49,529 nucleotides of DNA from assembly GCA_947174275.1 (NCBI GenBank), contig CAMWIJ010000015.1, forward strand, positions 1 through 49,529, read 5' to 3'. This DNA comes from an uncultured Muribaculaceae bacterium. GTDB lineage: Bacteria; Bacteroidota; Bacteroidia; Bacteroidales; Muribaculaceae. The notes beneath the pieces were generated by a model that was given only the letters and a program-made list of their open reading frames with translations, searched no databases and was not told the DNA's origin. Below, piece by piece: positions 34,741-44,372 of this stretch (the first letter of the stretch is position 1; every line of letters starts with the position of its first letter). Made by a program: the position numbers and the translations under genes.

Positions 34741-35154
34741 ATGTGGATACAGACCGAATTCACCCTTAAGCCGCGCGGCAACGGTTTTCATCTCATAACC
34801 GGCGAGGTGCTGGCAAATCTGCCACAACTGCCCCGCACAGGGATGCTCAACCTGTTTATCAAGCACACCTCTGCGGCACTTACCATCAATGAGAACGCCG
34901 ACCCGGACGTGCGCGCCGATCTGCGGTCGATTTTCGACCGTCTGGTGCGTGAAGGCGAGCCTTATTACCGGCACACCATGGAGGGTCTTGACGACATGCC
35001 GGCGCATGCCAAGGCTTCAATCATCGGGCAGTCAGTCACCATACCGGTGAGCGGCGGACGTCTCAATCTCGGCACGTGGCAAGGGATATATCTGTGTGAA
35101 TTTCGAGACTGCGGCGGCGCGCGCAAAGTGGTAGCCACCATCGCCGGCGAGTAG
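34741..35154 (+). CDS. YjbQ/UPF0047 family protein
   Basis: A 137-residue protein of the YjbQ family, which includes enzymes with thiamine-phosphate synthase-like activity; in most species the role is not established. Motifs: GMLNLFIKHTSAALTINEN with the conserved His, DVRADLRS, YRHTMEGLDDMPAHAKASIIG and GRLNLGTWQGIYLCEFRD. The fold is a small beta-barrel trimer. Start ATG 34741 gives MWIQTEFTL, matching the family N-terminus; an earlier in-frame ATG lies upstream of the promoter. A Nudix gene follows after 28 bp. Confidence 0.92.
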   Translation: MWIQTEFTLKPRGNGFHLITGEVLANLPQLPRTGMLNLFIKHTSAALTINENADPDVRADLRSIFDRLVREGEPYYRHTMEGLDDMPAHAKASIIGQSVTIPVSGGRLNLGTWQGIYLCEFRDCGGARKVVATIAGE

Positions 35155-35182
35155 TCAAACCCAACAATCTCATTATCAAACA

Positions 35183-35680
35183 ATGGCAGACAACAGCGAC
35201 GAGATATTTCCGGTGGTCGACAACGAGGGTCGTGTGACAGGATCGGCCACACGCGGCCAATGCCACAACGGCTCGCATATACTTCACCCGGTGGTGCATC
35301 TGCATCTTTTCAACAGCAAGGGAGAGCTATACCTGCAACGACGTCCCGACTGGAAGGACATACAGCCCGGGAAGTGGGACACGGCTGTAGGCGGCCATGT
35401 GGACTATGGCGAGAGCATAGCCGACGCGCTGCTTCGTGAGGCCCGCGAGGAGCTCGGCATTGCCGGATTTGAGCCGGAGCATCTCACATCATACGTGTTT
35501 CACAGCGAGATAGAGAGCGAATATGTCAGCGTCTACCGCACGGTGTATGACGGAGAGGTCGCACCTACCGCCGAGCTCGACGGAGGCCGCTTCTGGCCGC
35601 TTCAAGAGATAAAATCGTCGATTGGCAAAGGTATGTTCACGCCTAATTTCGAGCAGGAATTCATTCGCCTCGGCTTCTGA
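35183..35680 (+). CDS. Nudix hydrolase
   Basis: A 165-residue enzyme with the Nudix box GGHVDYGESIADALLREAREELGI (about 71-94), matching Gx5Ex7REUXEExGU. The N-terminus (EIFPVVDNEGRVTGSATRGQCHNGSHILHPVVHL) resembles isopentenyl-diphosphate isomerase and YfcD-type Nudix proteins. Substrate is not set by sequence. It is co-transcribed with the yjbQ-like gene. After it, T-rich GCGC-containing repeats (35717-35750) could mark transcript end. Confidence 0.92.
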   Translation: MADNSDEIFPVVDNEGRVTGSATRGQCHNGSHILHPVVHLHLFNSKGELYLQRRPDWKDIQPGKWDTAVGGHVDYGESIADALLREAREELGIAGFEPEHLTSYVFHSEIESEYVSVYRTVYDGEVAPTAELDGGRFWPLQEIKSSIGKGMFTPNFEQEFIRLGF

Positions 35681-35765
35681 AGCCGCAACGAAGGGGTGGG
35701 GTGTGTTTTACGTCTGTCTTTTAGCGCGTTTTTTAGCGCAAACAATGCGTTTTCTTAGGAAAAAC

Positions 35766-35796
35766 TTGCATACGGGCACAAAATTTTGTAACTTTG
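35766..35796 (+). promoter_or_regulatory. Promoter and 210-nt leader before the CotH genes
   Basis: TTG (35766-35768) and TAACTTTG (35789-35796) are 20 bp apart. The leader runs from about 35803 to the ATG at 36014, and contains T-runs and a GC-rich hairpin-capable stretch (about 35938-35960). The rest of the 333-bp gap shows nothing recognisable. Confidence 0.65.
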
Positions 35797-36013
35797 CATG
35801 TTAATTTTTCTGCCGAAAAGATATGGCTGTTTAAGTCAGGATTTTTCCGCATCTGAGAATCTTAAATCATTTCCTTTTTTGCACGATTAATTCTCATTTT
35901 TTTGCCAACAGTTTTTTTGCGATATATCACCGCGAACGCATCCGCGTGCGGGGTATGCGCATCAACCCGTTTGGCGAACAACGGCAATATCAACAGTTTA
36001 ACCAATTCATACC

Positions 36014-38263
36014 ATGACAAAAACATTTCGCTTTATCATCTTACTTATTGCAACAATCATTGCATTGCCGGCCATGCATGCGGCCGACACTCTTGACAAC
36101 GAGGGATATCCGGTGATGTATGTGCGCGGGTATAGCACAAACATGTGGAGCGCTCTTGACGAGTATAAGTTCAGCCGCACCGGCGACGTATATACCATAC
36201 ATCTCGACGCGCTTGACGGAGAGTTTAAAATCTCCGGCGACGACTGGCAATACAACCTCGGAGGCTACGAGAAAACCGATATCACCCGGTCGGTCAGAAT
36301 ACAGGGCATCCCAGACGGCAGAAACTTCAACGCAACCAATCTGCGCGACCTGACGATATCGTTCAAGCTGTTGCGCGAGAACGGTGTTGCGGTTAATTCA
36401 GACATAACGTTTACCGTCGGCGGAGAAGAAATCGCCGGCATCTCGGGCACGCTGCCTGTGCTGTATATTGATGTCTACCGCTATGACAGCGCCACCGGCG
36501 AGCCGATACTTGACGAAGCAGGCAACAGGATATATGACAACGAGGTAATCGACAAAGACCTGAGTCACAAGAATTATTTCCCCGGAGAATACCGGCTTGA
36601 CGTGAACGGCTGCCAATGGCTGATTGACCTGGGCGCCGCATCAATAGGCTCGGAAGAAGCGCCACTGCCGCTTGAAATCAAAGCCCGCGGAAATTTCACC
36701 CGCAGAGCGTTTGCAAAGAAGCCGTTCAAACTGAAATTGGGCAAGAAACAAAACCTCCTCAACATGAATGTCAACGGCAAAAGCTCCAAGCACTGGGCGA
36801 TACTTGCCCATGCCGATGACACAAAGGGATATCTTCGCAACTTCACCGGCTTCGCACTCGGCGAACGCATCGGACTGCCCTGGACCCCGCGTCAGCAACC
36901 TATCGAGGTGGTAATCAACGGCGACTACCGCGGTCTTTATTTCCTCACGGAGTCAATCCGCGTTGGCGACGGCCGAGTGCCTGTTGAGGAACTCGACGAC
37001 AACGAAGAGAACCGCACGCTGATTTCCGGCGGATATATAGTGGAACTTGACAATTATGACGAGGACGAGAACTCGCAGATACAGATGGAGGAAAAGGGCA
37101 AGTCTGACCAGTTCAAAGACATGCTCCGCATCACGTTTGACACCCCTGAGGAATATTCAGCGCTGCAACGCCGCTTCATCAGCGATCAGTTCACCGCAAT
37201 CAACGACCATATCGGAGATGACTCCGACGACATGTGGCGCTACCTGGATCTTGATGACGCCGCCCGCTATTACATAGTTGAAGAAATCATCTCGCACACA
37301 GAGTCATATCACGGGTCGACCTATCTCTTCCGCGACCGCGGCGAGGGAGAGAAGTGGCATTTCTCACCGCTCTGGGACTGCGGCAACGGATTCAACGGCT
37401 ACACCGACGCCTATTTCTATGACTGCGACCCCTACGGCAACACGTGGATACCGTCGCTTCGAATGAACGCCACATTCAACGCCAAGGTGAAGGAGACGTG
37501 GCAATGGTTCATGGGCAAGCAGGGAGGCTTTGACGGCCTTATGGAAGATATCGATGCTTATTGCGCGCATATCGCAGAGGCGGCCAAGGCTGACGCCAGA
37601 CGCTGGAAAGGCCAGCCCGTGCCGGCCGACGGCCTGGAGGTGACCGACAACAGCGACATGGAGTCATGCCGCAACACAGTGAAGCGTCATCTTAACGCCA
37701 AAATCAACTGGCTGGCCCAGCAGAGTGATTTCGGACCTGTGGGAGGCGATTATACCGAACCCGCCCGCGACACTACTCCCGCACAGCCACTCCCCTACTA
37801 CGCCAAGGAGCCGGAGCAGACCGTCACCGTATATTTCATCGATGACAGCGCCACACCGTGGAGCGATGTATATGCCTACGTGTATGGCCCGGCAGCAGAC
37901 GGCTCGACCGAAAACTATGAAGCACTCGGCCAATGGCCCGGCAGCCGTATGACGGCAGCCGAAGTGGCCGGAGTGAATGGGATGGCGCTTACATTCGAAC
38001 CTGAACACCCGCTGAGCGCTGACGCCAAAATCATAATCAACGGCGGCGACGAGCACAACAAGACCATCGACTTTCCGCTCGTCGACGGTAACATATATTA
38101 CCGCTCGGGAGATTTCACCGGAGTCGAAACTATAGTAGAGAACCAGGCTAATGCAGAAGCGGAATATTACGACACGTCAGGACGCCGCATAGCAGGCGCC
38201 ACACCCCGCGGCATCTATATCGTGCGCCGCGGATCAAGCGCAAGCAAAGAGGCATCGCGCTGA
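36014..38263 (+). CDS. Secreted CotH-kinase-family protein with starch-binding-like module
   Basis: A 749-residue exported protein. Signal peptide 1-23; an N-terminal beta domain (about 33-120, MYVRGYSTNMWSALDEYKF); a CotH domain (about 145-570) with LEIKARGNFT, KHWAILAHADD, PIEVVINGDYRGLYFLTE and the metal-site SPLWDCGNGF (Asp455); a CBM26-like module (about 602-700, VTVYFIDDSATPWSDVYAYVYG, GQWPGSRM); and a type A T9SS-like tag (710-749, EYYDTSGRRI...GIYIVRRG). CotH proteins adopt a kinase-like fold and some phosphorylate secreted proteins. The substrate here is unknown. The next gene is a larger paralogue, 65 bp downstream. Confidence 0.88.
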   Translation: MTKTFRFIILLIATIIALPAMHAADTLDNEGYPVMYVRGYSTNMWSALDEYKFSRTGDVYTIHLDALDGEFKISGDDWQYNLGGYEKTDITRSVRIQGIPDGRNFNATNLRDLTISFKLLRENGVAVNSDITFTVGGEEIAGISGTLPVLYIDVYRYDSATGEPILDEAGNRIYDNEVIDKDLSHKNYFPGEYRLDVNGCQWLIDLGAASIGSEEAPLPLEIKARGNFTRRAFAKKPFKLKLGKKQNLLNMNVNGKSSKHWAILAHADDTKGYLRNFTGFALGERIGLPWTPRQQPIEVVINGDYRGLYFLTESIRVGDGRVPVEELDDNEENRTLISGGYIVELDNYDEDENSQIQMEEKGKSDQFKDMLRITFDTPEEYSALQRRFISDQFTAINDHIGDDSDDMWRYLDLDDAARYYIVEEIISHTESYHGSTYLFRDRGEGEKWHFSPLWDCGNGFNGYTDAYFYDCDPYGNTWIPSLRMNATFNAKVKETWQWFMGKQGGFDGLMEDIDAYCAHIAEAAKADARRWKGQPVPADGLEVTDNSDMESCRNTVKRHLNAKINWLAQQSDFGPVGGDYTEPARDTTPAQPLPYYAKEPEQTVTVYFIDDSATPWSDVYAYVYGPAADGSTENYEALGQWPGSRMTAAEVAGVNGMALTFEPEHPLSADAKIIINGGDEHNKTIDFPLVDGNIYYRSGDFTGVETIVENQANAEAEYYDTSGRRIAGATPRGIYIVRRGSSASKEASR

Positions 38264-38328
38264 CAATCAAGCCATGATGGCTCCGAAAACAAAAAAATCA
38301 AACCAAATCTACACAATATCAACTTTTT

Positions 38329-41300
38329 ATGAGAAAAATTTTCCTGCTATTATGCTGCTGGCTGAGTATCATCGGTATCTCAGCCCAGACTTACGATTCC
38401 GACGGATATATAGAGATATATCTCCGTGGAAGCATGACCAACAGTTTCGCAGCTCTCGACAGCTACAAATTCAACCGCACCGGCGATACGTATTCACTCA
38501 CGCTTGACACGCTTGACGGCAGCTTCAAGATTGCCGACGGCGGATGGAGCGTTGTAAACCATACATACACAGCAAATACAATATCAACCGACGGCACATA
38601 TACATTCACATCCGGTCAGAATAACGCAAGCGCCTCAGAACTTAAGAACGTCACAATCAGTTTTACTTTTAACAAGAACAACCCCAATGCCAGCCTCAAC
38701 GTCACCTTCAAGCAATCAAACGGTGAAGGCAGCGAAGGAGAAGGCGGCGAAGGAGAAGGCGGCGGCAACGAAGGTGGCGAGCAGCAACCGGCGGGATATC
38801 ATGTATATTTCGACAACACATCGGGCTGGACACCATACGTGTGGGCATGGAATGCTACCGAAAACTGTACTGCCGCAGGAAAATGGCCAGGCGACCCGAT
38901 GACCCAGAAAGATGGCAAATATTACTGGGAAGCTCCGGCGGGAAAAGCTCCCACACATATCATATTCAACAACAATGGCGGCGCACAGACCGACGACCTT
39001 GCATTTGTCAACGGAGCCACGTTCAAACCCGACGGCAGCCATACGGGGGGCAGCGAAGTTGTGATTCCGCCTGTTTCGGATCTGGCTCCGACCGGCACAC
39101 TTCCGGTGTTATATATAAATGTATATACAGACGCCACACATTCCGACCTTCAGAACGAGATTATCGACAAAGACCTGTCGCACAAGAATTATTTCAGCGA
39201 TGCAGAATACTGGCTTGATGTGAACGGCTGCCAATGGATGGAAGAACTCGGCGCCGCATCGATAGGTTCGAAGGAAGCACCTCTGCCACTTGAAATCAAG
39301 GCACGCGGCAACTTCACCCGCAAAGGCTACTCCAAAAAGCCCTACAAGCTGAAACTCGGCAAGAAGCAGAATCTGCTGAATATGAACGCCAACGGCTCCA
39401 CATCAAAGCATTGGGCGATACTGGCGCATGCTGACGATGAATTCGGCTACATGCGCAACTTCGTCGGGTTCCGTCTGGGCGAGATGATAGGACTGCCCTG
39501 GACCCCGCGCCAGCAACCGATAGAGGTGGTAATCAACGGCGACTACCGCGGCATATACTTCCTTACGGAATCGATACGCATCGGCGACGGCCGTCTGCCC
39601 ATCACGGAGCTTGATGACAACGTTAGCGACCCCGCACTGATATCAGGCGGCTATCTTGTGGAGCTCGACAACTATATCGACGACTGCACATTCGCATTGG
39701 CCGACGCATCAAACAGCAACCAGTATCCTATTGAAGGAACCAACAATAAATACAGCGACCTGATGGTGACTGCCGATACGCCAGAGCTGCTTTCCGACCT
39801 TCAGCTGAGGTTTCTCAAAGACCAGTTCACAAAGATGAACGACCTTGTGAACTCAAATGACGACAGCGAGCTCTGGAGTTATATGGATCTTGATGACGCC
39901 GCACGTTACTACGTTGTGGAGGAGCTAATCTCCCACTACGAGGCATATCACGGGTCGACCTATCTGTTCCGCGACCACGGAGAGGGACAGAAATGGCACT
40001 TCTCGCCGCTGTGGGACTGCGGACACGCATTCGACGGCAGCACGTCGGGATTTTTTGCCGATGACGCCCAATATGGCAACAACTGGATCGGCAACTATGG
40101 AAACTCAAAGGGACTCCGCAGCAAGGAGAAATTCATGAACAAGGTCAAGGATACGTTCCAATGGTTTGTCAACAAGGAAGTAGACGGAAGCGCCAGCCCG
40201 TATGAACGTCTGCTTGTTGAAATCGACGACTACGTGGCTCATATCAAGGCAGCCGCGCTGCAGGATGCCAAACGCTGGAAAGGAGTTGCAAAGCCCGTGC
40301 AGGTGGGCAACGACGTGCCCCGCGATGTCATCGACAACAGCGACATCGAGGATGACAAGACGAAAGTCAAGAATCATCTTGACGAAAAGATCAACTGGCT
40401 GAAAGGACAATGGGGAAGCGCCGCGCTCGAAGAGCCGGAACGCGACAAAACGCCAGCCGCCGAACTGCCCGAATATGCCCAAGCCGGCTACGAGCCCAAA
40501 ACATTTAATATATATGTAATCGACGATGCCAAATGGGGCAATGTCAATATGTACCTCTACCTCAAAGGCGGCAGCAATTATGCCACCTGGCCCGGAGAGG
40601 AACTTGAATTCGACGAAAACCTTAAGGTCAACGGCATACAGGGAGTATATACCATTGAGCTCACCGAAGAGTGGGCCAACGGTCTTGTTATATTCAGCAA
40701 CGCAGGAAACAACCAGTATCCCGGCGCAAATCAGGACGGACTTGCAATCGGAGGCAAAAACATGGTGTTCTACACAAGCGACAAAGACAATCGTTGGGCA
40801 GAACCGGAGTCGGTCGAGTATCCTTGGTCGGCAACGCTTCCGCTTGTACGCATCACAACGGCAAACGGCGCGGAAATCGGCTATGGAGACGAAGGAGCGG
40901 CATCAGGCTCGACATTCGAACTTGACGCACTCGGACTTCAGGGCGTGACGGCTATCGACGCAGCGGCCGCCGGCTCCGTGACAATCAAAGGTCGCGGAAA
41001 GAGCTACTGGGACAATTATGAAAAGAAATCATACAAGCTGAAATTCAAGAATAAAGTGGCAGTGCTCGACATGCCCAAAAGCAAACACTGGGTGCTGATG
41101 CCTTACGCCAACGACGCGGCCAACGGCCTTCTCTCCAACTATGCCGGGCACGAACTTTCGCGCCTTATCGGCATGGAGTGGACAGCCTCGATGAAGCCTG
41201 TGGAGGTAGTCATCAATGACGAATATATGGGACTTTACTTCATAGCCGAGAATGTACGCGCCGCGGCCGAGCGAGTGCAGATTGCAGACTACGGCGACGC

Positions 41301-42282
41301 CACATATTCCGAAGCCGATGACTTCCTGCTCGAATTCGGCTCAGATCTCACTGACGACGGCACGGAGCTTTTCTACTCGTGGAACTCGGCAAACGGATAT
41401 GAAAACAAGCTTGTGACCGCAACGCCGAGCAAGGAGGATATAGCCACAGCTGAAGAATCGACACGCATCATGGAGTATCTTGAAGGACATATCAACGAGC
41501 TTGAAGCCACGGTGTCGAAAGCCAAAGCCAACCCGATGTGGATGGGCTGGACCGATGTAATCGACCATGAGGAGGCCGCCAAATATTATATTGTGCAGGA
41601 AATCATGGACGATACGCGGTCGTTTGCCGACAATTTCTATATGCACCACACGACAGGCAGCCGCTGGCTGATGGGTCCGGTGTGGGATTTCGGCAACGCA
41701 TTCCCCAACAACGGCGCAAAGGGGAGTCTTATCCATGAGGCAGAAGGTTATGAAGGCTCGTTTATCAAGGAGCTTTACACCAACCGCAACTTCGTGTGGT
41801 TTGTGGGATACACGTTCGTACAGTTTGTCAACGGCGAGAGCCCGCGTCGCAGCATGCCCCGCGCATACGCCAACGGATCTCTCCAAGACACATACGCACC
41901 GACGATGAACGGCAAATTTGAGGATGCGCTCAACTCAATCGACGAAATGGTGAGCAGCATAGAGGAAGCCGTTGACAAAGATGCCGTAAGATGGCCTGTA
42001 TATGCCGCGACCTCAGAAGGGAACTCGCTGGCACAGCGTGCGGAGACCGTGAAGGCAAATCTCAATCAGAACAAACAGTTCCTGTCGACATCGACCTCTG
42101 ACGGAGGTGCAGGCTGGAATTGGACTGAGATCACAACGGGAGTAGACGATGTGGCCATCGACAACAACAACGCAGAGAAAGAGTATTTCGATGTGACGGG
42201 CCGCCGTGTAATCAATCCGCAGGCAGGCAGTGTATATATAGTGCGCCAAGGCGACAAAGTGAGCAAGACGCTGATGAAATAA
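38329..42282 (+). CDS. Large secreted protein with two CotH domains and starch-binding-like modules
   Basis: A 1317-residue paralogue of the upstream protein. Signal peptide 1-20; N-terminal beta domain (22-115) like that of the neighbour; a Gly/Glu-rich linker (about 128-150); a CBM26-like module (about 152-235, HVYFDNTSGWTPYVWAWN, GKWPGDPM); a first CotH domain (about 250-700, SPLWDCGHAF); a second CBM26-like module (about 715-805); a second, more divergent CotH domain (about 815-1265, GPVWDFGNAF); and a type A T9SS-like tag (EYFDVTGRRV, SVYIVRQGDKVSKTLMK). The first CotH core is very similar to that of the upstream gene, consistent with tandem duplication. A strong terminator follows. Confidence 0.88.
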   Translation: MRKIFLLLCCWLSIIGISAQTYDSDGYIEIYLRGSMTNSFAALDSYKFNRTGDTYSLTLDTLDGSFKIADGGWSVVNHTYTANTISTDGTYTFTSGQNNASASELKNVTISFTFNKNNPNASLNVTFKQSNGEGSEGEGGEGEGGGNEGGEQQPAGYHVYFDNTSGWTPYVWAWNATENCTAAGKWPGDPMTQKDGKYYWEAPAGKAPTHIIFNNNGGAQTDDLAFVNGATFKPDGSHTGGSEVVIPPVSDLAPTGTLPVLYINVYTDATHSDLQNEIIDKDLSHKNYFSDAEYWLDVNGCQWMEELGAASIGSKEAPLPLEIKARGNFTRKGYSKKPYKLKLGKKQNLLNMNANGSTSKHWAILAHADDEFGYMRNFVGFRLGEMIGLPWTPRQQPIEVVINGDYRGIYFLTESIRIGDGRLPITELDDNVSDPALISGGYLVELDNYIDDCTFALADASNSNQYPIEGTNNKYSDLMVTADTPELLSDLQLRFLKDQFTKMNDLVNSNDDSELWSYMDLDDAARYYVVEELISHYEAYHGSTYLFRDHGEGQKWHFSPLWDCGHAFDGSTSGFFADDAQYGNNWIGNYGNSKGLRSKEKFMNKVKDTFQWFVNKEVDGSASPYERLLVEIDDYVAHIKAAALQDAKRWKGVAKPVQVGNDVPRDVIDNSDIEDDKTKVKNHLDEKINWLKGQWGSAALEEPERDKTPAAELPEYAQAGYEPKTFNIYVIDDAKWGNVNMYLYLKGGSNYATWPGEELEFDENLKVNGIQGVYTIELTEEWANGLVIFSNAGNNQYPGANQDGLAIGGKNMVFYTSDKDNRWAEPESVEYPWSATLPLVRITTANGAEIGYGDEGAASGSTFELDALGLQGVTAIDAAAAGSVTIKGRGKSYWDNYEKKSYKLKFKNKVAVLDMPKSKHWVLMPYANDAANGLLSNYAGHELSRLIGMEWTASMKPVEVVINDEYMGLYFIAENVRAAAERVQIADYGDATYSEADDFLLEFGSDLTDDGTELFYSWNSANGYENKLVTATPSKEDIATAEESTRIMEYLEGHINELEATVSKAKANPMWMGWTDVIDHEEAAKYYIVQEIMDDTRSFADNFYMHHTTGSRWLMGPVWDFGNAFPNNGAKGSLIHEAEGYEGSFIKELYTNRNFVWFVGYTFVQFVNGESPRRSMPRAYANGSLQDTYAPTMNGKFEDALNSIDEMVSSIEEAVDKDAVRWPVYAATSEGNSLAQRAETVKANLNQNKQFLSTSTSDGGAGWNWTEITTGVDDVAIDNNNAEKEYFDVTGRRVINPQAGSVYIVRQGDKVSKTLMK

Positions 42283-42300
42283 CAGCCACGAGATAATGCA

Positions 42301-42346
42301 GACAGGCTGCGCCGGAGAAATCCGTGCGCAGCCTGTCTTTGTTTTT
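42301..42346 (+). terminator. Terminator after the CotH genes
   Basis: GACAGGCTGCGC (42301-42312) pairs with GCGCAGCCTGTC (42326-42337), the loop has an inner CGGA/TCCG, and TTTGTTTTT follows. It is also placed to end the convergent DJ-1 transcript. Confidence 0.9.
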
Positions 42347-42382
42347 ACGAGACTTCTTTTTTACGAGACCGTGAGCTATGGG

Positions 42383-42958
42383 TCAGAAGTAAAAGTTCAT
42401 CGATTTGGGGTAGAACAGCATGCCTGAACCGATCTGCTGGGCGATGTTCTCACCCATAGAGTTGGCGACGATTGCGAGAGCGAAACGCATTGCCGAGGCC
42501 GGACCGTTGCCGGTGACAAGGGTGTCGAGGGCAATGACGGGAGCATCGCGCCAGATAGCCTTGTCGACAGAGGCCTGAGTGCCTGGATATCCGGTGCATT
42601 CGCGTCCGTCGAGAAGTCCGAGCGAGCCGAGCACGAACGCCGGCGCAGCACAGATAGCCGCTATCTTACCGCCGTTTGCCGCATGCTCCTTGAGGAGAGT
42701 GCAGAGGGGGGCATACTCGGCGAGATTGCTTGAACCGGGAAGTCCGCCGGGCACGATAAGCCATTCGATATTGTCAAATTCAGTTTCGGAGAATAGAGCG
42801 TCAGCCTTTACGGTGACGCCATGCGCACCGGTGACCATAAGGTCGGGGATTATGGAGACCGTCTTGACATCCATGCCGGCGCGACGCATCACGTCGACCA
42901 CAGTCAGAGCTTCGATCTCTTCAAAACCCGGTGCTAAAAATAAAAACGAGCGATTCAT
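42383..42958 (-). CDS. DJ-1/PfpI family protein
   Basis: A 191-residue class I glutamine-amidotransferase-like protein of the DJ-1 group. The N-terminus FLAPGFEEIEALTVVDVMRRAG contains the conserved Glu, and AAICAAPAFVLG contains the nucleophile-elbow Cys. EC/TGYPG follows as in DJ-1 proteins. Members act as oxidation-sensitive chaperones, deglycases or peptidase-like proteins; the role here is not assigned. A possible minus-strand -7 box CAAAGATA lies at 43069-43076. Confidence 0.93.
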   Translation of the reverse strand: MNRSFLFLAPGFEEIEALTVVDVMRRAGMDVKTVSIIPDLMVTGAHGVTVKADALFSETEFDNIEWLIVPGGLPGSSNLAEYAPLCTLLKEHAANGGKIAAICAAPAFVLGSLGLLDGRECTGYPGTQASVDKAIWRDAPVIALDTLVTGNGPASAMRFALAIVANSMGENIAQQIGSGMLFYPKSMNFYF

Positions 42959-43125
42959 GATAGATAGGGTTATAATGATATTAAAAATGTGGAGTTACTA
43001 CTATTATTAAATATCGGCAACCGCGAAAGGTTTTACATGTTTTATACACTGTCGGTATTGTGTTAAAACAAAGATATATAATTTTTGTTTGAAAAAAAAT
43101 ATTTAATTTTGAAAAAAAGAATTTT

Positions 43126-44127
43126 ATGCTGAAAATCATATCGCATCTGACAGCGGCAGTTGTCGCGGCAATAATATTGACAGGCTGCTCCGGCGGAAAA
43201 AGCGCGGAGAGATATACTTCTCTTGAGGGAAGCGTGTGGCACACCACGATGCATATCACCTACGGCTCGGAACGAGATTTGTCGGAGGAGGTGACGGATG
43301 TGACGAAGCGTGTGGAGGAGTCGTTGTCGCCGTTTCTGCCCGACTCGCGGATATCGAGAATAAACAACAATTCGGACATGGCGACAGACGGATATATCGA
43401 GCAGGTGCTGGCGGAGTCGCAGCGCGTCAACCGACTGTCGGGAGGTGCGTTTGACCCGACGGTAGCACCGTTGGTCAACCTGTGGGGATTCGGCTACAGC
43501 TGTGACGGCGGAGAGCCTTCGCAGGAGCAGATTGACAGCTGCCGGAGCCTTGTCGGCATCGCCGACTGCCGTATTGAGGATGGCATGATGATAAAGAAAT
43601 CTCCCGGCACACAATTCAACTTCTCGGCCATCACCAAGGGGTTCGGGATAGACTGTATCGCCGGAATGCTCAGAGGCGAGGGTATCGCAAACTACATGAT
43701 AGAAATCGGCGGGGAGGTAGCACTAAGCGGTGTGAACGGCCGCGGAGAGAAATGGCATATACAGATTGACTCACCGGCTTCCGATGCCGCCGGACACGAA
43801 CGTCTGTCGGTAATTGAGGTAACAGACTGCTGCATAGCCACATCGGGCAATTACCGCAACTACCGCGACACATCACACGGGCGCATAGGCCACACGATAT
43901 CACCGTCAGACGGGATGCCTTACGCCGGCAATGTATTGTCGGCCACAGTCATAGCTCCGTCGACAATGACAGCTGACGCGCTTGCCACGGCTCTTATGGC
44001 GATGGACTCCGAGGCCGGAATGTCGATGATCGAGGGTATTGACGATGTGGAGGCACTGCTTGTAGTGGCCGACGGCGATGGCTTCCGGCTGATGAAGTCG
44101 TCGGGATTTCCGGAGATGAAGCAGTAG
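43126..44127 (+). CDS. apbE: FAD:protein FMN transferase, lipoprotein
   Basis: ApbE attaches FMN covalently to Thr residues of partner proteins such as Na+-translocating NADH:quinone reductase or Rnf subunits. The 333-residue product has a lipobox LTGC with Cys21. Family motifs are SRISRINNNS near residue 74, GGAFDPTVAPLVNLWGFG, FNFSAITKGFGID (FAD/metal site), YMIEIGGEVALSG, and HTISPSDGMPYA. It is exported and lipid-anchored, as in other Bacteroidetes. No partner flavoprotein gene is next to it. Confidence 0.95.
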   Translation: MLKIISHLTAAVVAAIILTGCSGGKSAERYTSLEGSVWHTTMHITYGSERDLSEEVTDVTKRVEESLSPFLPDSRISRINNNSDMATDGYIEQVLAESQRVNRLSGGAFDPTVAPLVNLWGFGYSCDGGEPSQEQIDSCRSLVGIADCRIEDGMMIKKSPGTQFNFSAITKGFGIDCIAGMLRGEGIANYMIEIGGEVALSGVNGRGEKWHIQIDSPASDAAGHERLSVIEVTDCCIATSGNYRNYRDTSHGRIGHTISPSDGMPYAGNVLSATVIAPSTMTADALATALMAMDSEAGMSMIEGIDDVEALLVVADGDGFRLMKSSGFPEMKQ

Positions 44128-44162
44128 CGGGAGAGCCCGAAATAAATCAGGTATATATAAAA

Positions 44163-44230
44163 GAAAAACCGGCTGTCATCGCGACATCCGATAAATCTTT
44201 AACCTTAAATCTAATACCATGAAAAACACA
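44163..44230 (-). ncRNA. Candidate small RNA (~65-70 nt)
   Basis: The minus strand has a TATATTTG -7 box (44234-44241), then about 65 nt of non-coding sequence starting TGTGTTTTTCATGGTATTAG, and then a terminator: CGG, mismatch, TGTC, loop, GACA, mismatch, CCG (44170-44190) followed by GGTTTTTC. This forms a complete promoter-to-terminator unit with no credible ORF (the only ATG-initiated frame on either strand is very short). A good -33 element is not visible. It lies between apbE and the response regulator. I have not identified its family. Confidence 0.5.
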
Positions 44231-44372
44231 GTGCAAATATAGTAATTATGACATTATAACGCGGAGGCCGGGCTATAGTTCGGAGAAACGGGCGATTTAA
44301 CTTATATTAACGCATGTAATTGCAGGAAATTTGCTATCTTCGTGAAAAACAACGGAAAATACCATTTGAATT

